In this document: in pieces, positions 52,860-61,307 of the stretch
How the letters are laid out: each line of letters starts with the position of its first letter
How positions within the stretch are numbered: the first letter of the stretch is position 1
NCBI RefSeq assembly: GCF_900110075.1
Contig: NZ_FOCJ01000009.1
Span: 124,001 to 188,000 of the forward strand
From: Paenibacillus sp. OV219
GTDB taxonomy: Bacteria > Bacillota > Bacilli > Paenibacillales > Paenibacillaceae
Reading direction: 5' to 3'
DNA length: 64,000 nucleotides
Translations under genes and position numbers: made by a program
Notes under the pieces: model-generated
Told to the model about the DNA's origin: nothing
Databases searched by the model: none
Seen by the model: the letters and a program-made list of their open reading frames with translations, nothing else

Positions 52860-54310
52860 TTGTGGATGATGAGCAGTGGGTCGTTAAGAACCTGCTGGAT
52901 GCGGTGGAGTGGTCGCGCTTCGGGTTTGAAATTGTCGGCACCGAGACGAATAGTCCAAGGGCGCTTCAGTTGATTAAAGAGATGAACCCGGACCTCGTGT
53001 TTATTGATATTCGGATGCCGGAAATTAGCGGCCTCGAGCTGATCAAGAGGTGCAATGAGCTGCAGCTCGATACGCTCTTCATCGTCGTCAGCGGCTTTGC
53101 GGAGTTCTCTTATGTGCAGAAGTGCATGAACCTCGGGGCACTCGGCTATTGCCTCAAGCCAATTGAGGAAGAGGAAATTATTCCATTATTGAAGAAAGCA
53201 AAGGACAAGCTGGATGACCGTTCTGCCAGAGATGTGCCATCTTTAATGGACTGGATTATGGAGGACAAGCAGGAGAGCGGCGAGCGGATCGGGCGGCTGC
53301 TGACGAACGCCGGCATGGACCCTGCGAGAGGCTTGCGTGCGATTTCAGGGCTAGATGTGGAGGATGCAGAGCTGCTCCGTCCGTTCCGCCAGCTGAAGCT
53401 GAGCGCAGGAAGCGGAAAAGTGCTGTATGTGGCGGAAGAGACCGCGCCGGATTCGATCCATACGCATCTTCTTGCGTATCGCGAGAAATTCCGCGGTATT
53501 GGCATAAGCGGGCTTGTCCACGAAACGGCGCAGCTGCGTGAAGCGATTGAGGATGCAGAGCTTGCGGCTTTCCAATATTTTATCGCCGGTGTGCCGACGC
53601 TTTGCATGGCGAACGTAAACAGCAGCAAGGGGTTCGGCGATTTCAAGCAGCTCACGATATCACTCCAGCAACAGAACATGTCCGAACTGCTAGCGTTGTA
53701 TGATCAATATGCCGAGTGGTTTCGGACCGGCGCTTATCAGATGAAGCATGTGTTCTATCTCTACAACACAGTCATGTCGACGATCATTCAATCGCAGCGT
53801 GTCGAGGAAGATCTGCTGGCAAAATATTGGCTGGTCGATTACGAACGGCTCATCGAGCGCTATACCGATGTGGATGACTTGATCCGGGATTTGAAACGGA
53901 TGTCCGGCGCTTACTTAGGCGGCCTCTATCATCAAGGTCAAATTCGCAGCGATTCGTTCAGCGCAGTTATCGATTATGTGAACCGGAACTTTCATCAGAA
54001 CATATCGCTGCAGATGCTCGCCGATGAGTTTTACATGAACCGAAACTACATCAGCCAGCTGTTCATTAAGCATGTGAGCCAGTCGTTCACCGATTACTTG
54101 GCTGAGCTGCGGGTGCGCCACGCGTGCGAGCTGCTGCGGGGCAGCAATTTACCGGTGCATCGGGTTGGGGAGCGAGCAGGCTATCCGGATGCGTATTACT
54201 TTAGTAAGATTTTTAAGAAAATGATCGGCAAGACGCCTCGCGAATACCGGGCAGCGAGTGATGCCATGCAGAAGGAACAGCGGGCAGGGACTGTGAGTAG
54301 AAACGATTAA
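52844..54310 (+). CDS. YesN-type AraC response regulator (module 3)
   Basis: Transcription factor of 488 residues: receiver with VDDEQW, phospho-acceptor in VFIDIRMPEISG, VVSGFAEF and LKPI, an uncharacterised middle, and a C-terminal AraC domain (about 380-480) with 'LADEFYMNRNYISQLFIKHVSQSF' and 'VGERAGYPDAYYFSKIFKKMIGKTPREYR'. The ATG at 52844 has GGAGATGA upstream within the kinase gene, so translation is coupled. Expected to activate importer 3 starting at 54816. Confidence 0.92.
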   Translation: MYRAMIVDDEQWVVKNLLDAVEWSRFGFEIVGTETNSPRALQLIKEMNPDLVFIDIRMPEISGLELIKRCNELQLDTLFIVVSGFAEFSYVQKCMNLGALGYCLKPIEEEEIIPLLKKAKDKLDDRSARDVPSLMDWIMEDKQESGERIGRLLTNAGMDPARGLRAISGLDVEDAELLRPFRQLKLSAGSGKVLYVAEETAPDSIHTHLLAYREKFRGIGISGLVHETAQLREAIEDAELAAFQYFIAGVPTLCMANVNSSKGFGDFKQLTISLQQQNMSELLALYDQYAEWFRTGAYQMKHVFYLYNTVMSTIIQSQRVEEDLLAKYWLVDYERLIERYTDVDDLIRDLKRMSGAYLGGLYHQGQIRSDSFSAVIDYVNRNFHQNISLQMLADEFYMNRNYISQLFIKHVSQSFTDYLAELRVRHACELLRGSNLPVHRVGERAGYPDAYYFSKIFKKMIGKTPREYRAASDAMQKEQRAGTVSRND

Positions 54311-54381
54311 TTCGGGCAATTGTTGAAGCGCGTTTATGGCAGCGACAGTTGCGTTTTAACATAGAGCATATGTGCGAAAAG

Positions 54382-54408
54382 AGGCGGCCAAGTGGGCCGT
54401 CTTTTTTT
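54382..54408 (+). terminator. intrinsic terminator of module 3 regulators
   Basis: AGGCGGCC/GGCCGTCT (8 bp, one G-U) with a five-base loop and a run of Ts, 72 bases after the regulator stop. Confidence 0.75.
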
Positions 54409-54422
54409 CTGTGAAAAAAGAG

Positions 54423-54567
54423 GTCCAGCAGATCGGCTACATTGGTTGGAAACGAGCGTAAAGTGTGAAAGATGTCCAACAGATCGGCTACATTGGCCGG
54501 AACGAGCGATTTTGACGACTTTTCGTAAAAAGAGTCCCCCAGGTATCTACATCGTGCGAAATCAGCG
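54423..54567. repeat. tandem ~50-60-bp spaced repeats
   Basis: GTCCAGCAGATCGGCTACAT begins at 54423, a close copy at 54474, and a diverged copy at 54534 (GTCC..CAG..CTACAT..G..GAAA..AGCG), offsets 0, 51 and 111. They share A-rich lead-ins. No dyad arrangement is clear. The surrounding 500-bp gap holds no gene apart from the regulatory elements listed. Confidence 0.7.
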
Positions 54568-54757
54568 AAGTAACCCCAAAGAGAGAGTCTCCCTCCGCGG
54601 AAAGGGCTGCCTTCACTGCGGTTTCACCCTCCTTCCACACAAGAAATGGACAATTGATATATCTTTTTGTATTTTGATTAGATAATATCTGTGCCCGTGC
54701 ACGGAGAATAATACAAAACATCGATTGCAACAACAAAAGCAGCTAAGCATCGTACAT

Positions 54758-54771
54758 GGTAAGCGTTTTCA
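54758..54771 (+). promoter_or_regulatory. cre-like / LacI-type operator
   Basis: GGTAAGCGTTTTCA differs by one base from a catabolite-responsive-element-like TGTAAGCGTTTTCA. It lies 45 bases before the importer 3 start, where a bound repressor (CcpA or the LacI protein encoded downstream) would block transcription. Confidence 0.45.
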
Positions 54772-54815
54772 TAAATCGGTACGATATGTGTATGCAGAGC
54801 TGATTGGAGATGGTC

Positions 54816-55733
54816 ATGATGAAGAACTCCTTATGGAGAAGAATGATGCAGTACAAGATGTATTACCTGCTGCTGTTGCCGGTGGTCATCTACTACGCGA
54901 TCTTCTCCTACATCCCGATGTACGGGGTGACGCTTTCCTTCAAGAAATACATGTTCAACAAAGGGGTACTCGGAAGTCCCTGGGTCGGCTTCGACAACTT
55001 CCATTATATCTTCCGGTATTCCGCATTCTGGAATGCGTTCCGCAACACGATCATGATCAGCTTCGGCAGGCTCCTCGTGGAGTTCCCGATGGCAATTATC
55101 GTCGCGCTGCTGCTCAATGAAATTGGAGGCTCACGCCTGAAGAAGCTGTACCAGACCATCTTTACGTTCCCGCACTTCCTATCGTGGGTCGTCCTCGGCG
55201 GCATTCTGGTCAATATACTCGGCAACACCGGTACGGTCCACGCACTGTTTGAAGTGCTTGGCTTGCCGGAAGTCAACTTCCTGTCCAACCCGGATACGTT
55301 CAGACCGTTCCTCTATGTGACGGACATTTGGAAAGAAGCCGGATGGAGCGCGATCATCTACATGGCGGCCATTGCGGGCATCAGCCCAGAGCTGTATGAG
55401 GCGGCTTATATGGACGGAGCGAACCGCTGGAAGCAAATGCTGCACGTCACTTGGCCTTCAATTAGCGGAATCGTTGCGATGATGCTCATTCTGGCAATCA
55501 GCGGCATTCTGAACGGCGGATTCGAACAAATCTTTAACCTGTACAGCGCTGGTGTCTATGATGTGTCGGACATTCTCGATACGTTCATATACCGGTTGTC
55601 GTTCTCGGGTAATGTATCGCTTGGCTATGGCGTCATTACAGCAGTTGGTTTGTTCAAATCCGTCATCAGCCTCGTGCTGCTTGTCATGGCGAACTTTATT
55701 GTGAAACGTATGGGTCAGGAGGGGCTGATGTAA
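54816..55733 (+). CDS. sugar ABC permease, LplB type (importer 3)
   Basis: Inner-membrane subunit of 305 residues: 'YYLLLLPVVIYYAIFSYIPMYGVTLSFKKYMF' opens the fold and the EAA loop 'EAAYMDGANRWKQMLHVTWP' is near 200. ATGs at 54816 and 54819 both follow GGAGA; a TTG at 54804 is upstream of that site. The YtcP-type partner starts one base after its stop. No ATPase is encoded nearby. Confidence 0.92.
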   Translation: MMKNSLWRRMMQYKMYYLLLLPVVIYYAIFSYIPMYGVTLSFKKYMFNKGVLGSPWVGFDNFHYIFRYSAFWNAFRNTIMISFGRLLVEFPMAIIVALLLNEIGGSRLKKLYQTIFTFPHFLSWVVLGGILVNILGNTGTVHALFEVLGLPEVNFLSNPDTFRPFLYVTDIWKEAGWSAIIYMAAIAGISPELYEAAYMDGANRWKQMLHVTWPSISGIVAMMLILAISGILNGGFEQIFNLYSAGVYDVSDILDTFIYRLSFSGNVSLGYGVITAVGLFKSVISLVLLVMANFIVKRMGQEGLM

Positions 55734-55734
55734 A

Positions 55735-56646
55735 ATGGATACTACGAATGATCTCAATCAAGCTGCCGGCCACTCGGAATCGCGGACCGCAACCCGCGGC
55801 AAGAGCAGCGCCGATCTGGTGCTGCACCTGTTGTTCCTGCTGGCAGCGGCATGTGCGATATTCCCATTCTATACCGTCGTTATCAGCTCCTTCGGCACAC
55901 CGACAGGCCATGTGCTGCCGACAACGTTCACGCTTGAGGGTTATAAGCAAATTATTCAGTATGGCGTTGGACGAGCTTTCACCGTATCCGTTCTCGTCAC
56001 GCTGGTCGGAACGTTCATGAGCTTGTTCCTGACGACGATTGCCGCTTATGCGCTTTCGAAGAAAGGGATGCCAGGCTGGAAATATCTGATGGGCTTTATC
56101 GTGTTCACGATGTTTTTCGGTGGCGGCCTTATTCCATATTACTTAACCATCAAAGGGGCAGGGCTGATCAATAGCTACTGGGTTATGATTCTGCCATCGG
56201 CAATTAACACTTTTTACATCTGGATTATGCTTTCCTTCTTCCGTGATTACCCTGTAAGCTTGGAAGAGTCTGCGAAGATTGACGGTGCAGGCGACTTTAC
56301 GATTCTTCTTCGGATTGTCATCCCGACTTCAATGCCGGTTATTGCGTCGATCTCGCTCTTCTATGCGGTCGACCGCTGGAACGATTGGTACACGCCGATG
56401 CTGTTCCTACAGGATACGACGATGTATCCGCTGCAGCTAATGCTCAAGAACATGCTCGCGAACATTGGCCAAATTCTTAGCGCGAATGCCGGCATCTCTT
56501 CCGTCGCACAGAGCAAGATCAACATCCCGCAGGATTCACTGAAGATGGCGGCGATTATGGTTGCAAGCGTGCCGATTATGGCCGTTTATCCTTTCTTGCA
56601 AAAATATTTTGCCAAGGGGGTGATGATCGGTTCGATCAAAGGCTGA
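55735..56646 (+). CDS. sugar ABC permease, YtcP type (importer 3)
   Basis: Inner-membrane subunit of 303 residues: polar N-terminus to 25, then helices with 'FFGGGLIPYYLTIKGAGLIN', EAA loop 'ESAKIDGAGDFTILLRIVIP' near 185 and the ending 'YPFLQKYFAKGVMIGSIKG'. GGAGGGG in the end of the upstream gene is the ribosome-binding site, so the two permeases are translationally coupled. Confidence 0.92.
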   Translation: MDTTNDLNQAAGHSESRTATRGKSSADLVLHLLFLLAAACAIFPFYTVVISSFGTPTGHVLPTTFTLEGYKQIIQYGVGRAFTVSVLVTLVGTFMSLFLTTIAAYALSKKGMPGWKYLMGFIVFTMFFGGGLIPYYLTIKGAGLINSYWVMILPSAINTFYIWIMLSFFRDYPVSLEESAKIDGAGDFTILLRIVIPTSMPVIASISLFYAVDRWNDWYTPMLFLQDTTMYPLQLMLKNMLANIGQILSANAGISSVAQSKINIPQDSLKMAAIMVASVPIMAVYPFLQKYFAKGVMIGSIKG

Positions 56647-56730
56647 TGCCAGCTTGAATTAACGATACATGTTTAGAGGGGTCTAACAGATAGTTTCGAG
56701 AACGTTCATATACCAAGGAGGTTAAGAGAC

Positions 56731-58359
56731 ATGAAGAAAAAGAATGCTCTTACGGTTGGTCTTAGTGTTGCGCTGCTCACTTCCGGTTTGCTGGCAGGCT
56801 GCGGCTCTAACGGTGATAATACAAACAATTCAGGGAATGCAAATACTGCTGCAAACAGCGATACTTCGAACTCAAGCGGCAATAGTAGTAACAATGGCAG
56901 CGGGAATGCTGCGCCAGAAGATTTATTTAAAGAGCATCTCGATATTTCGCTCGCCTATATGGACATCGGCACCGTCATTAAGGATGGGCAGTCGGACGAC
57001 ATGCTGAAGATGTTGGAGGAGAAGTTCAACATTACGATCAAGCCGGTGAACGAATCTTGGGGCGACTACGGCGACCGGACCAAGCTGTGGGCGGCATCCG
57101 GACAACTGCCGGACGCGTTCTTCACGGACGCAACGAGCGGCGATCTGTTCAACCAGTGGGTGGAGCAGGGAATTATTAAAGCGCTCCCGGACGATATGAG
57201 CAAATATCCGAGCTTGAAGCAATATACCGATCTTCCAGACGTGAAAGGCGCAGCAGCGTCGGACGGCAAACTTTACTTCATTCCGCGTATGCTGGCAAGC
57301 CGCAACGAGCTTCCGAACGACCGTGGCATTCTTATCCGTAAGGATTGGATGGACGAACTCGGACTTAAAGATCCGACGACTTATGATGAACTAAAAGTGG
57401 TACTGAAGACAATTGGCGAGAAGAAGCATGTCATTCCGCTGACGACTTCTAGCATCGACTGGACAAGTGACAGCGTGTTCCATAACCTCGCTCCTGCGAT
57501 GCAGTGGTGGCAGAAGATTGATGGACAATGGAAGCCAGGTTGGATGACGGATGCATTTGCTGACGTAGTTGAACATGAGCGCGACCTGTATCAATCCGGC
57601 ATTCTGGATAAAGACTTCTCCGTACCGAACATGGATGCAAGCGCGAAGTTCAATCAGGGCAAAGCGGCAGCACTTGTAAACACAGTTAAAAATATGGCTT
57701 ACGACGTGCCGAACTGGTCGAAAGAAAATCCAGGCGTGAAATATATCGACGCGGTGAAGATTTTGCCTCCGATTCCGGCAGCTGACGGCAACAACTACCT
57801 GTACGGTTACTATGATTACTGGTCCGGAACAATGTTTAACGGTTCATTAAGCGATGAGAAGCAGGAACGAATCCTCGCGATGTTCGACTGGCTGGCTTCG
57901 CCGGAAGGTCAGAAGACTGTAAGATACGGCTTGCAAGGCACAGACTGGGAGCCGAACGGTGACTTGGTAACGAACAAGCATGCCGAAGAGAAGGATTTCG
58001 ATCTGGCGAAGAAGTACCCATCCTCCTCGATATTAAACGGAATGTCGATCTGGTCCGATGGTAAGCGCTATGTTGAAGGCTACGGACCAAGCGAAGCAGA
58101 ACAAACGCAGAAGTACCTTGATGAAGTTGAAGCACAGCAGCTGCAAACGGGTCAGAAAGCACCTGTAAACTGGGTTGTTAACGCATATGCAGGCTCGCTC
58201 AACACAGGTGGTGGCGATGTGCAAGGTCTCGTAACGAAGCTCGTAATGGGTAAAGAGGACATCAAGGAAGCGATGAAGAAGTTTGCTGATGAGCAGATGG
58301 GACTTGGCCTCCAAGATGCGATCGACAAAGTGAATGATAAGTTTAAAGACGAGAACTAA
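56731..58359 (+). CDS. sugar-binding lipoprotein (importer 3)
   Basis: Solute receptor of 542 residues lipidated at Cys24 (SGLLAGC), Asn/Ser/Gly-rich tether to about 65, then the two-lobed fold starting 'EHLDISLAYMDIGTVIKDGQ' with 'YGDRTKLWAASGQLPDAFFTDATSGDLF'. AAGGAGG precedes the ATG. It is the last gene of importer 3, followed by a strong terminator. Confidence 0.9.
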   Translation: MKKKNALTVGLSVALLTSGLLAGCGSNGDNTNNSGNANTAANSDTSNSSGNSSNNGSGNAAPEDLFKEHLDISLAYMDIGTVIKDGQSDDMLKMLEEKFNITIKPVNESWGDYGDRTKLWAASGQLPDAFFTDATSGDLFNQWVEQGIIKALPDDMSKYPSLKQYTDLPDVKGAAASDGKLYFIPRMLASRNELPNDRGILIRKDWMDELGLKDPTTYDELKVVLKTIGEKKHVIPLTTSSIDWTSDSVFHNLAPAMQWWQKIDGQWKPGWMTDAFADVVEHERDLYQSGILDKDFSVPNMDASAKFNQGKAAALVNTVKNMAYDVPNWSKENPGVKYIDAVKILPPIPAADGNNYLYGYYDYWSGTMFNGSLSDEKQERILAMFDWLASPEGQKTVRYGLQGTDWEPNGDLVTNKHAEEKDFDLAKKYPSSSILNGMSIWSDGKRYVEGYGPSEAEQTQKYLDEVEAQQLQTGQKAPVNWVVNAYAGSLNTGGGDVQGLVTKLVMGKEDIKEAMKKFADEQMGLGLQDAIDKVNDKFKDEN

Positions 58360-58370
58360 TGGAATAATTG

Positions 58371-58410
58371 AACAAAGGTGGAGTTCTGAGGGCTCCACCT
58401 TTGTTTTATT
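58371..58410 (+). terminator. intrinsic terminator of importer 3 operon
   Basis: ACAAAGGTGGAG with its exact complement (12 bp, nine-base loop) followed by TTTATT. Confidence 0.85.
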
Positions 58411-58440
58411 AATTTTTTGTGCACGAGCACAAGGAGGTAT

Positions 58441-58502
58441 TGAAAACGATTTCAGGATCTGATAATGTAATAACATAAATGAATGAGAAAACGCATTCAT
58501 TG
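58441..58502 (+). promoter_or_regulatory. operators upstream of the LacI-family gene
   Basis: TGAAAACGATTTCA (58441-58454) is a LacI/CcpA-type palindrome nearly identical to two sites after this gene. A second inverted repeat, AATGAATG-N8-CATTCATT (58478-58502), lies between it and the start codon. Autoregulation is likely; carbon catabolite control is an alternative for the first site. Confidence 0.65.
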
Positions 58503-58536
58503 TAAATTCCTTATCACTTGGTAAAGGCGAATGCAA

Positions 58537-59544
58537 ATGGACATTAAAATCGTGGACGTCGCAAAAATAGCTAAGGTTTCACCGACGACGGTTTCTAGAG
58601 TGCTAAACAACAATCCGATCGTGAAGCCCGAAACAAGAGACGCCGTCCTCAAGGTGATTGAGGAACTGAGGTATGTGCCTCATGCTGCCGCGAAGAACTT
58701 GCGCCAGCAGAAGACAATGACCATCGGCGTAATCGTATCGGACATAAAAGTGTCCTACAATACGGATATCGTCAAGGGGATTCAAACGAAGGCTTACGCG
58801 CAGAAGTATAAAGTCGTCATCTGCGACACGCAGAATGATCTTGACATTGAGCGCGAATATTTGCGGTTGCTTATGGACCGAAGCGTGGATGGCGTTATTC
58901 TTGTCGCGTCTCTGCTGCCGGAGCAGGAGATTGTAGACCTTGCGGAAAGAGGGTTAGCAGTAGGGCTTATCGGCCGACGGATTGATCATGACAATGTGCT
59001 GAATGTCCACACTGACAACGTGAAGGCAGCGAAAGATGCGGTGGAGCACTTGATCAGCCAAGGGCATCGCGACATCGTATTTCTAAGTGGTTATGCGAAC
59101 GCAAAGGATAGCTACGATCGTCTCGAAGGGTACATTAAAGCGCTTGGAGCCCACAGCATTCCATTCCGTCCAGAGCTCGTGGAGAACGGCAATTTCAATG
59201 AAACTGGCGGATACGAAGCATTCAAACGATTGTCGGGGAAGGGGCTTGCTTTCACAGCTGTCTTCTCAGCTAACGATGAAATGGCGCTTGGAGTGTACGA
59301 GTACTGCAACCAGAATGGAATTAGCTTGCCTGGTGAGCTTGCAATAATTGGTGTGGATAACGACCGGGTGTCTAAGTACTTGACGCCATCACTCAGCACA
59401 ATCGACCAGCCAAAGTATGATATGGGCTTGCTCGTAGCGGATAAGCTGATCCGCTGCATGAATGGGGAGATGGGGATCCCGCGCCTATCGGTGCTGGAAT
59501 CACACCTTGTTATTCGCCAGTCATCTGTTATGTACAGCCGATAA
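58537..59544 (+). CDS. LacI-family transcriptional regulator
   Basis: Repressor of 335 residues. The N-terminal helix-turn-helix reads 'KIVDVAKIAKVSPTTVSRVLNN' with the hinge helix 'AAKNLRQQKTMTIGVIVSD' near 50. A periplasmic-binding-like sensor domain fills the rest ('VDGVILVAS', 'FSANDEMALGVYEY', 'IIGVDNDRVSKYLTPSLSTI'). The ATG at 58537 has AAAGG nine bases upstream. Matching palindromes lie before and after the gene, so it probably represses itself and the binding-protein operon at 59753. The inducing sugar is unknown. Confidence 0.92.
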   Translation: MDIKIVDVAKIAKVSPTTVSRVLNNNPIVKPETRDAVLKVIEELRYVPHAAAKNLRQQKTMTIGVIVSDIKVSYNTDIVKGIQTKAYAQKYKVVICDTQNDLDIEREYLRLLMDRSVDGVILVASLLPEQEIVDLAERGLAVGLIGRRIDHDNVLNVHTDNVKAAKDAVEHLISQGHRDIVFLSGYANAKDSYDRLEGYIKALGAHSIPFRPELVENGNFNETGGYEAFKRLSGKGLAFTAVFSANDEMALGVYEYCNQNGISLPGELAIIGVDNDRVSKYLTPSLSTIDQPKYDMGLLVADKLIRCMNGEMGIPRLSVLESHLVIRQSSVMYSR

Positions 59545-59563
59545 TCGGTTGTAATTGAAATTA

Positions 59564-59644
59564 TTGAAATCGATTTCAAACAATTTCTAGTAAAAGACGC
59601 TGATGAACAAATGATTTTAGTGAAAATTATTGAAATCGATTTCA
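59564..59644 (+). promoter_or_regulatory. paired LacI-type operators
   Basis: TGAAATCGATTTCA occurs twice as a perfect palindrome, at 59565-59578 (extended to 16 bp) and 59631-59644. Each is preceded by nearly the same bases (TGAAA(A)TTAT), and centres are 66 bp apart. They lie between the LacI gene and the lipoprotein gene at 59753, an arrangement suited to repression by looping. Confidence 0.75.
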
Positions 59645-59752
59645 CTAATGTTTCACTAGCTCATTTACTAGAATCTAGGCCAATCGGCCGCATCTATCAT
59701 CGGATACATTGCACACCTGTGTATCAATATATATTGAGTTGGGGGATTAAGA

Positions 59753-61210
59753 ATGAAATCTAGCAAAGTACTCCTTGTATTCATGATTGCTGCAGTTGTG
59801 ATTTCCATGCTGGCGGGATGCTCCGGTAAGTCCAATGATTCACAAAAGAATTCAGCGAATAATGCGGCGAACAAGAACACGAATGCTGCATCAGACGCGA
59901 CAAACGCGGCAAACACAAACCAGTCTGCAGATAACACAGCGACTGCGCCGGAAGAGACACCGGCATGGAAGACAGAGAAGTTCAAGCTGAAATATGCAGA
60001 TGGCGGCGACAACAAGCTCGAAGAAGAGATGCTGAAAGCGTTCATGGAGAAGTATCCGAACATTACGGTGGAGTACGACAAGAGCATCACGTTCCCGCCT
60101 GAACCGACACTGACTGCCGCGGCAGCTGCAGGAACTATGCCGGACGTATTCACGATGAAGGACGTTCCGCTCGCGATTACGAACGACTGGCTGCTCGACC
60201 TTGCTCCTTACTGGGATAAGGATGAAGAATCGAAGTCCGTATACAAGAACATCGCTGACATGGCCGTTTACGACAGTAAGCGCTATGCGATGGGAACATT
60301 CCAATATGCAGAAGGCGTGTTCGTCAACAAAACGCTGTTCGAGAAGAACAATGTGAAGCTCCCTTCCTATAACTGGACCTTCGATGAAATGATCGAGCTC
60401 GCGAAGAAGTTCTCCAAGCCTGACGAATTCTACTACGGTATCGGCGGTCCTTGGGGCGACCTTGGCTTCCAAGAGTGGCTGCCGATGAACAACGATAATT
60501 CGTTTGGCTGGGATACGTATGACGGAGACAAGTTCCATTTTACAAGCCAAGATTGGATTGATGCGTACAACCTGAAGCTGGAGCTTCGCCGTTTGAAAGT
60601 TGACGATGTGATGACAGGCGCACAGAAGAAGAAGCTGTGGGGCGACGAAGGCGCATGGACGTTCCAAAAAGGCCATTCTGCCATGGCGATCGATTACTCT
60701 TGGAACATGGGCTGGATTCCTAGCGAAATGAAGAAAGCTGGCGCGGGAGATGTTGATTTCTATCCGATGCCTTCCGGTAAAGCAGGCCAACGTATCCAAA
60801 CGATTCTGGACTTCATCGGCGTATCCTCGACGACAGAGCATCCGGAAGCAGCTTACGAGCTGGCGAAATGGATGACTTGGGGCAAAGATGGCGCCCTCAA
60901 GCGTGCAGATATCGAGAAAGCTGCAGGTCAGCCTGTAACGAAATACCCGACAGCGGATCAGCCTGAAGTGTGGGCGAAGCTGGAGGCGAACCTTACGCTT
61001 CCTGGCGAGAAGGAAGTTATGAAGCTGATGTCTAACGCGGTTCCGATGCCGATCGTTCCGGGCTGGAATGACTTCGCGGCTTGGGATACGGAGAACAAAT
61101 TTACCGAGAAGCTGAACTCAGGCGAATACAAAGTAGCCGACAAGGCGAAAGAATTCGAAGACAAGGCGAATGAGTTCGTAGCGAAAGCAAAAGCAGCAAT
61201 GCTGAAATAA
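59753..61210 (+). CDS. extracellular solute-binding lipoprotein, family 1
   Basis: Sugar receptor of 485 residues lipidated at Cys23 (ISMLAGC), with an Asn/Ala/Thr-rich tether (to about 70), then a family-1 fold: 'FKLKYADGGDNKLEEEMLKAFMEKYPNITVEYDKS', 'AAAGTMPDVFTMKDV' and 'FEKNNVKLPSYNWTFDEM'. It differs in class from the LplA-like receptors of importers 1-3. GGGGGA lies before the ATG. It sits behind the double LacI operator, and a giant binding-protein fusion follows; its permeases are probably beyond the window. Confidence 0.92.
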   Translation: MKSSKVLLVFMIAAVVISMLAGCSGKSNDSQKNSANNAANKNTNAASDATNAANTNQSADNTATAPEETPAWKTEKFKLKYADGGDNKLEEEMLKAFMEKYPNITVEYDKSITFPPEPTLTAAAAAGTMPDVFTMKDVPLAITNDWLLDLAPYWDKDEESKSVYKNIADMAVYDSKRYAMGTFQYAEGVFVNKTLFEKNNVKLPSYNWTFDEMIELAKKFSKPDEFYYGIGGPWGDLGFQEWLPMNNDNSFGWDTYDGDKFHFTSQDWIDAYNLKLELRRLKVDDVMTGAQKKKLWGDEGAWTFQKGHSAMAIDYSWNMGWIPSEMKKAGAGDVDFYPMPSGKAGQRIQTILDFIGVSSTTEHPEAAYELAKWMTWGKDGALKRADIEKAAGQPVTKYPTADQPEVWAKLEANLTLPGEKEVMKLMSNAVPMPIVPGWNDFAAWDTENKFTEKLNSGEYKVADKAKEFEDKANEFVAKAKAAMLK

Positions 61211-61239
61211 TCCATTCTTACTTTCATAGCAAACAACAT

Positions 61240-61279
61240 CCGTAAGTGTGAGAGATGCTCCTATCTTTCACACTTACGG
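61240..61279 (+). other. perfect 12-bp hairpin between binding-protein genes
   Basis: CCGTAAGTGTGA and its exact complement flank a 16-base loop, 30 bases after the lipoprotein stop. No T-run follows (CATTAATAAGG), so it looks like an mRNA-stabilising hairpin that lets the receptor be made in excess of downstream genes, not a terminator. Confidence 0.6.
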
Positions 61280-61307
61280 CATTAATAAGGTAGGTAGGGA
61301 AGAGACT

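Noticed and set aside
54859-55120. Antisense and frame-shifted ORFs around importer 3 permeases
   Set aside because: They overlap genes with clear permease motifs and have no ribosome-binding sites.
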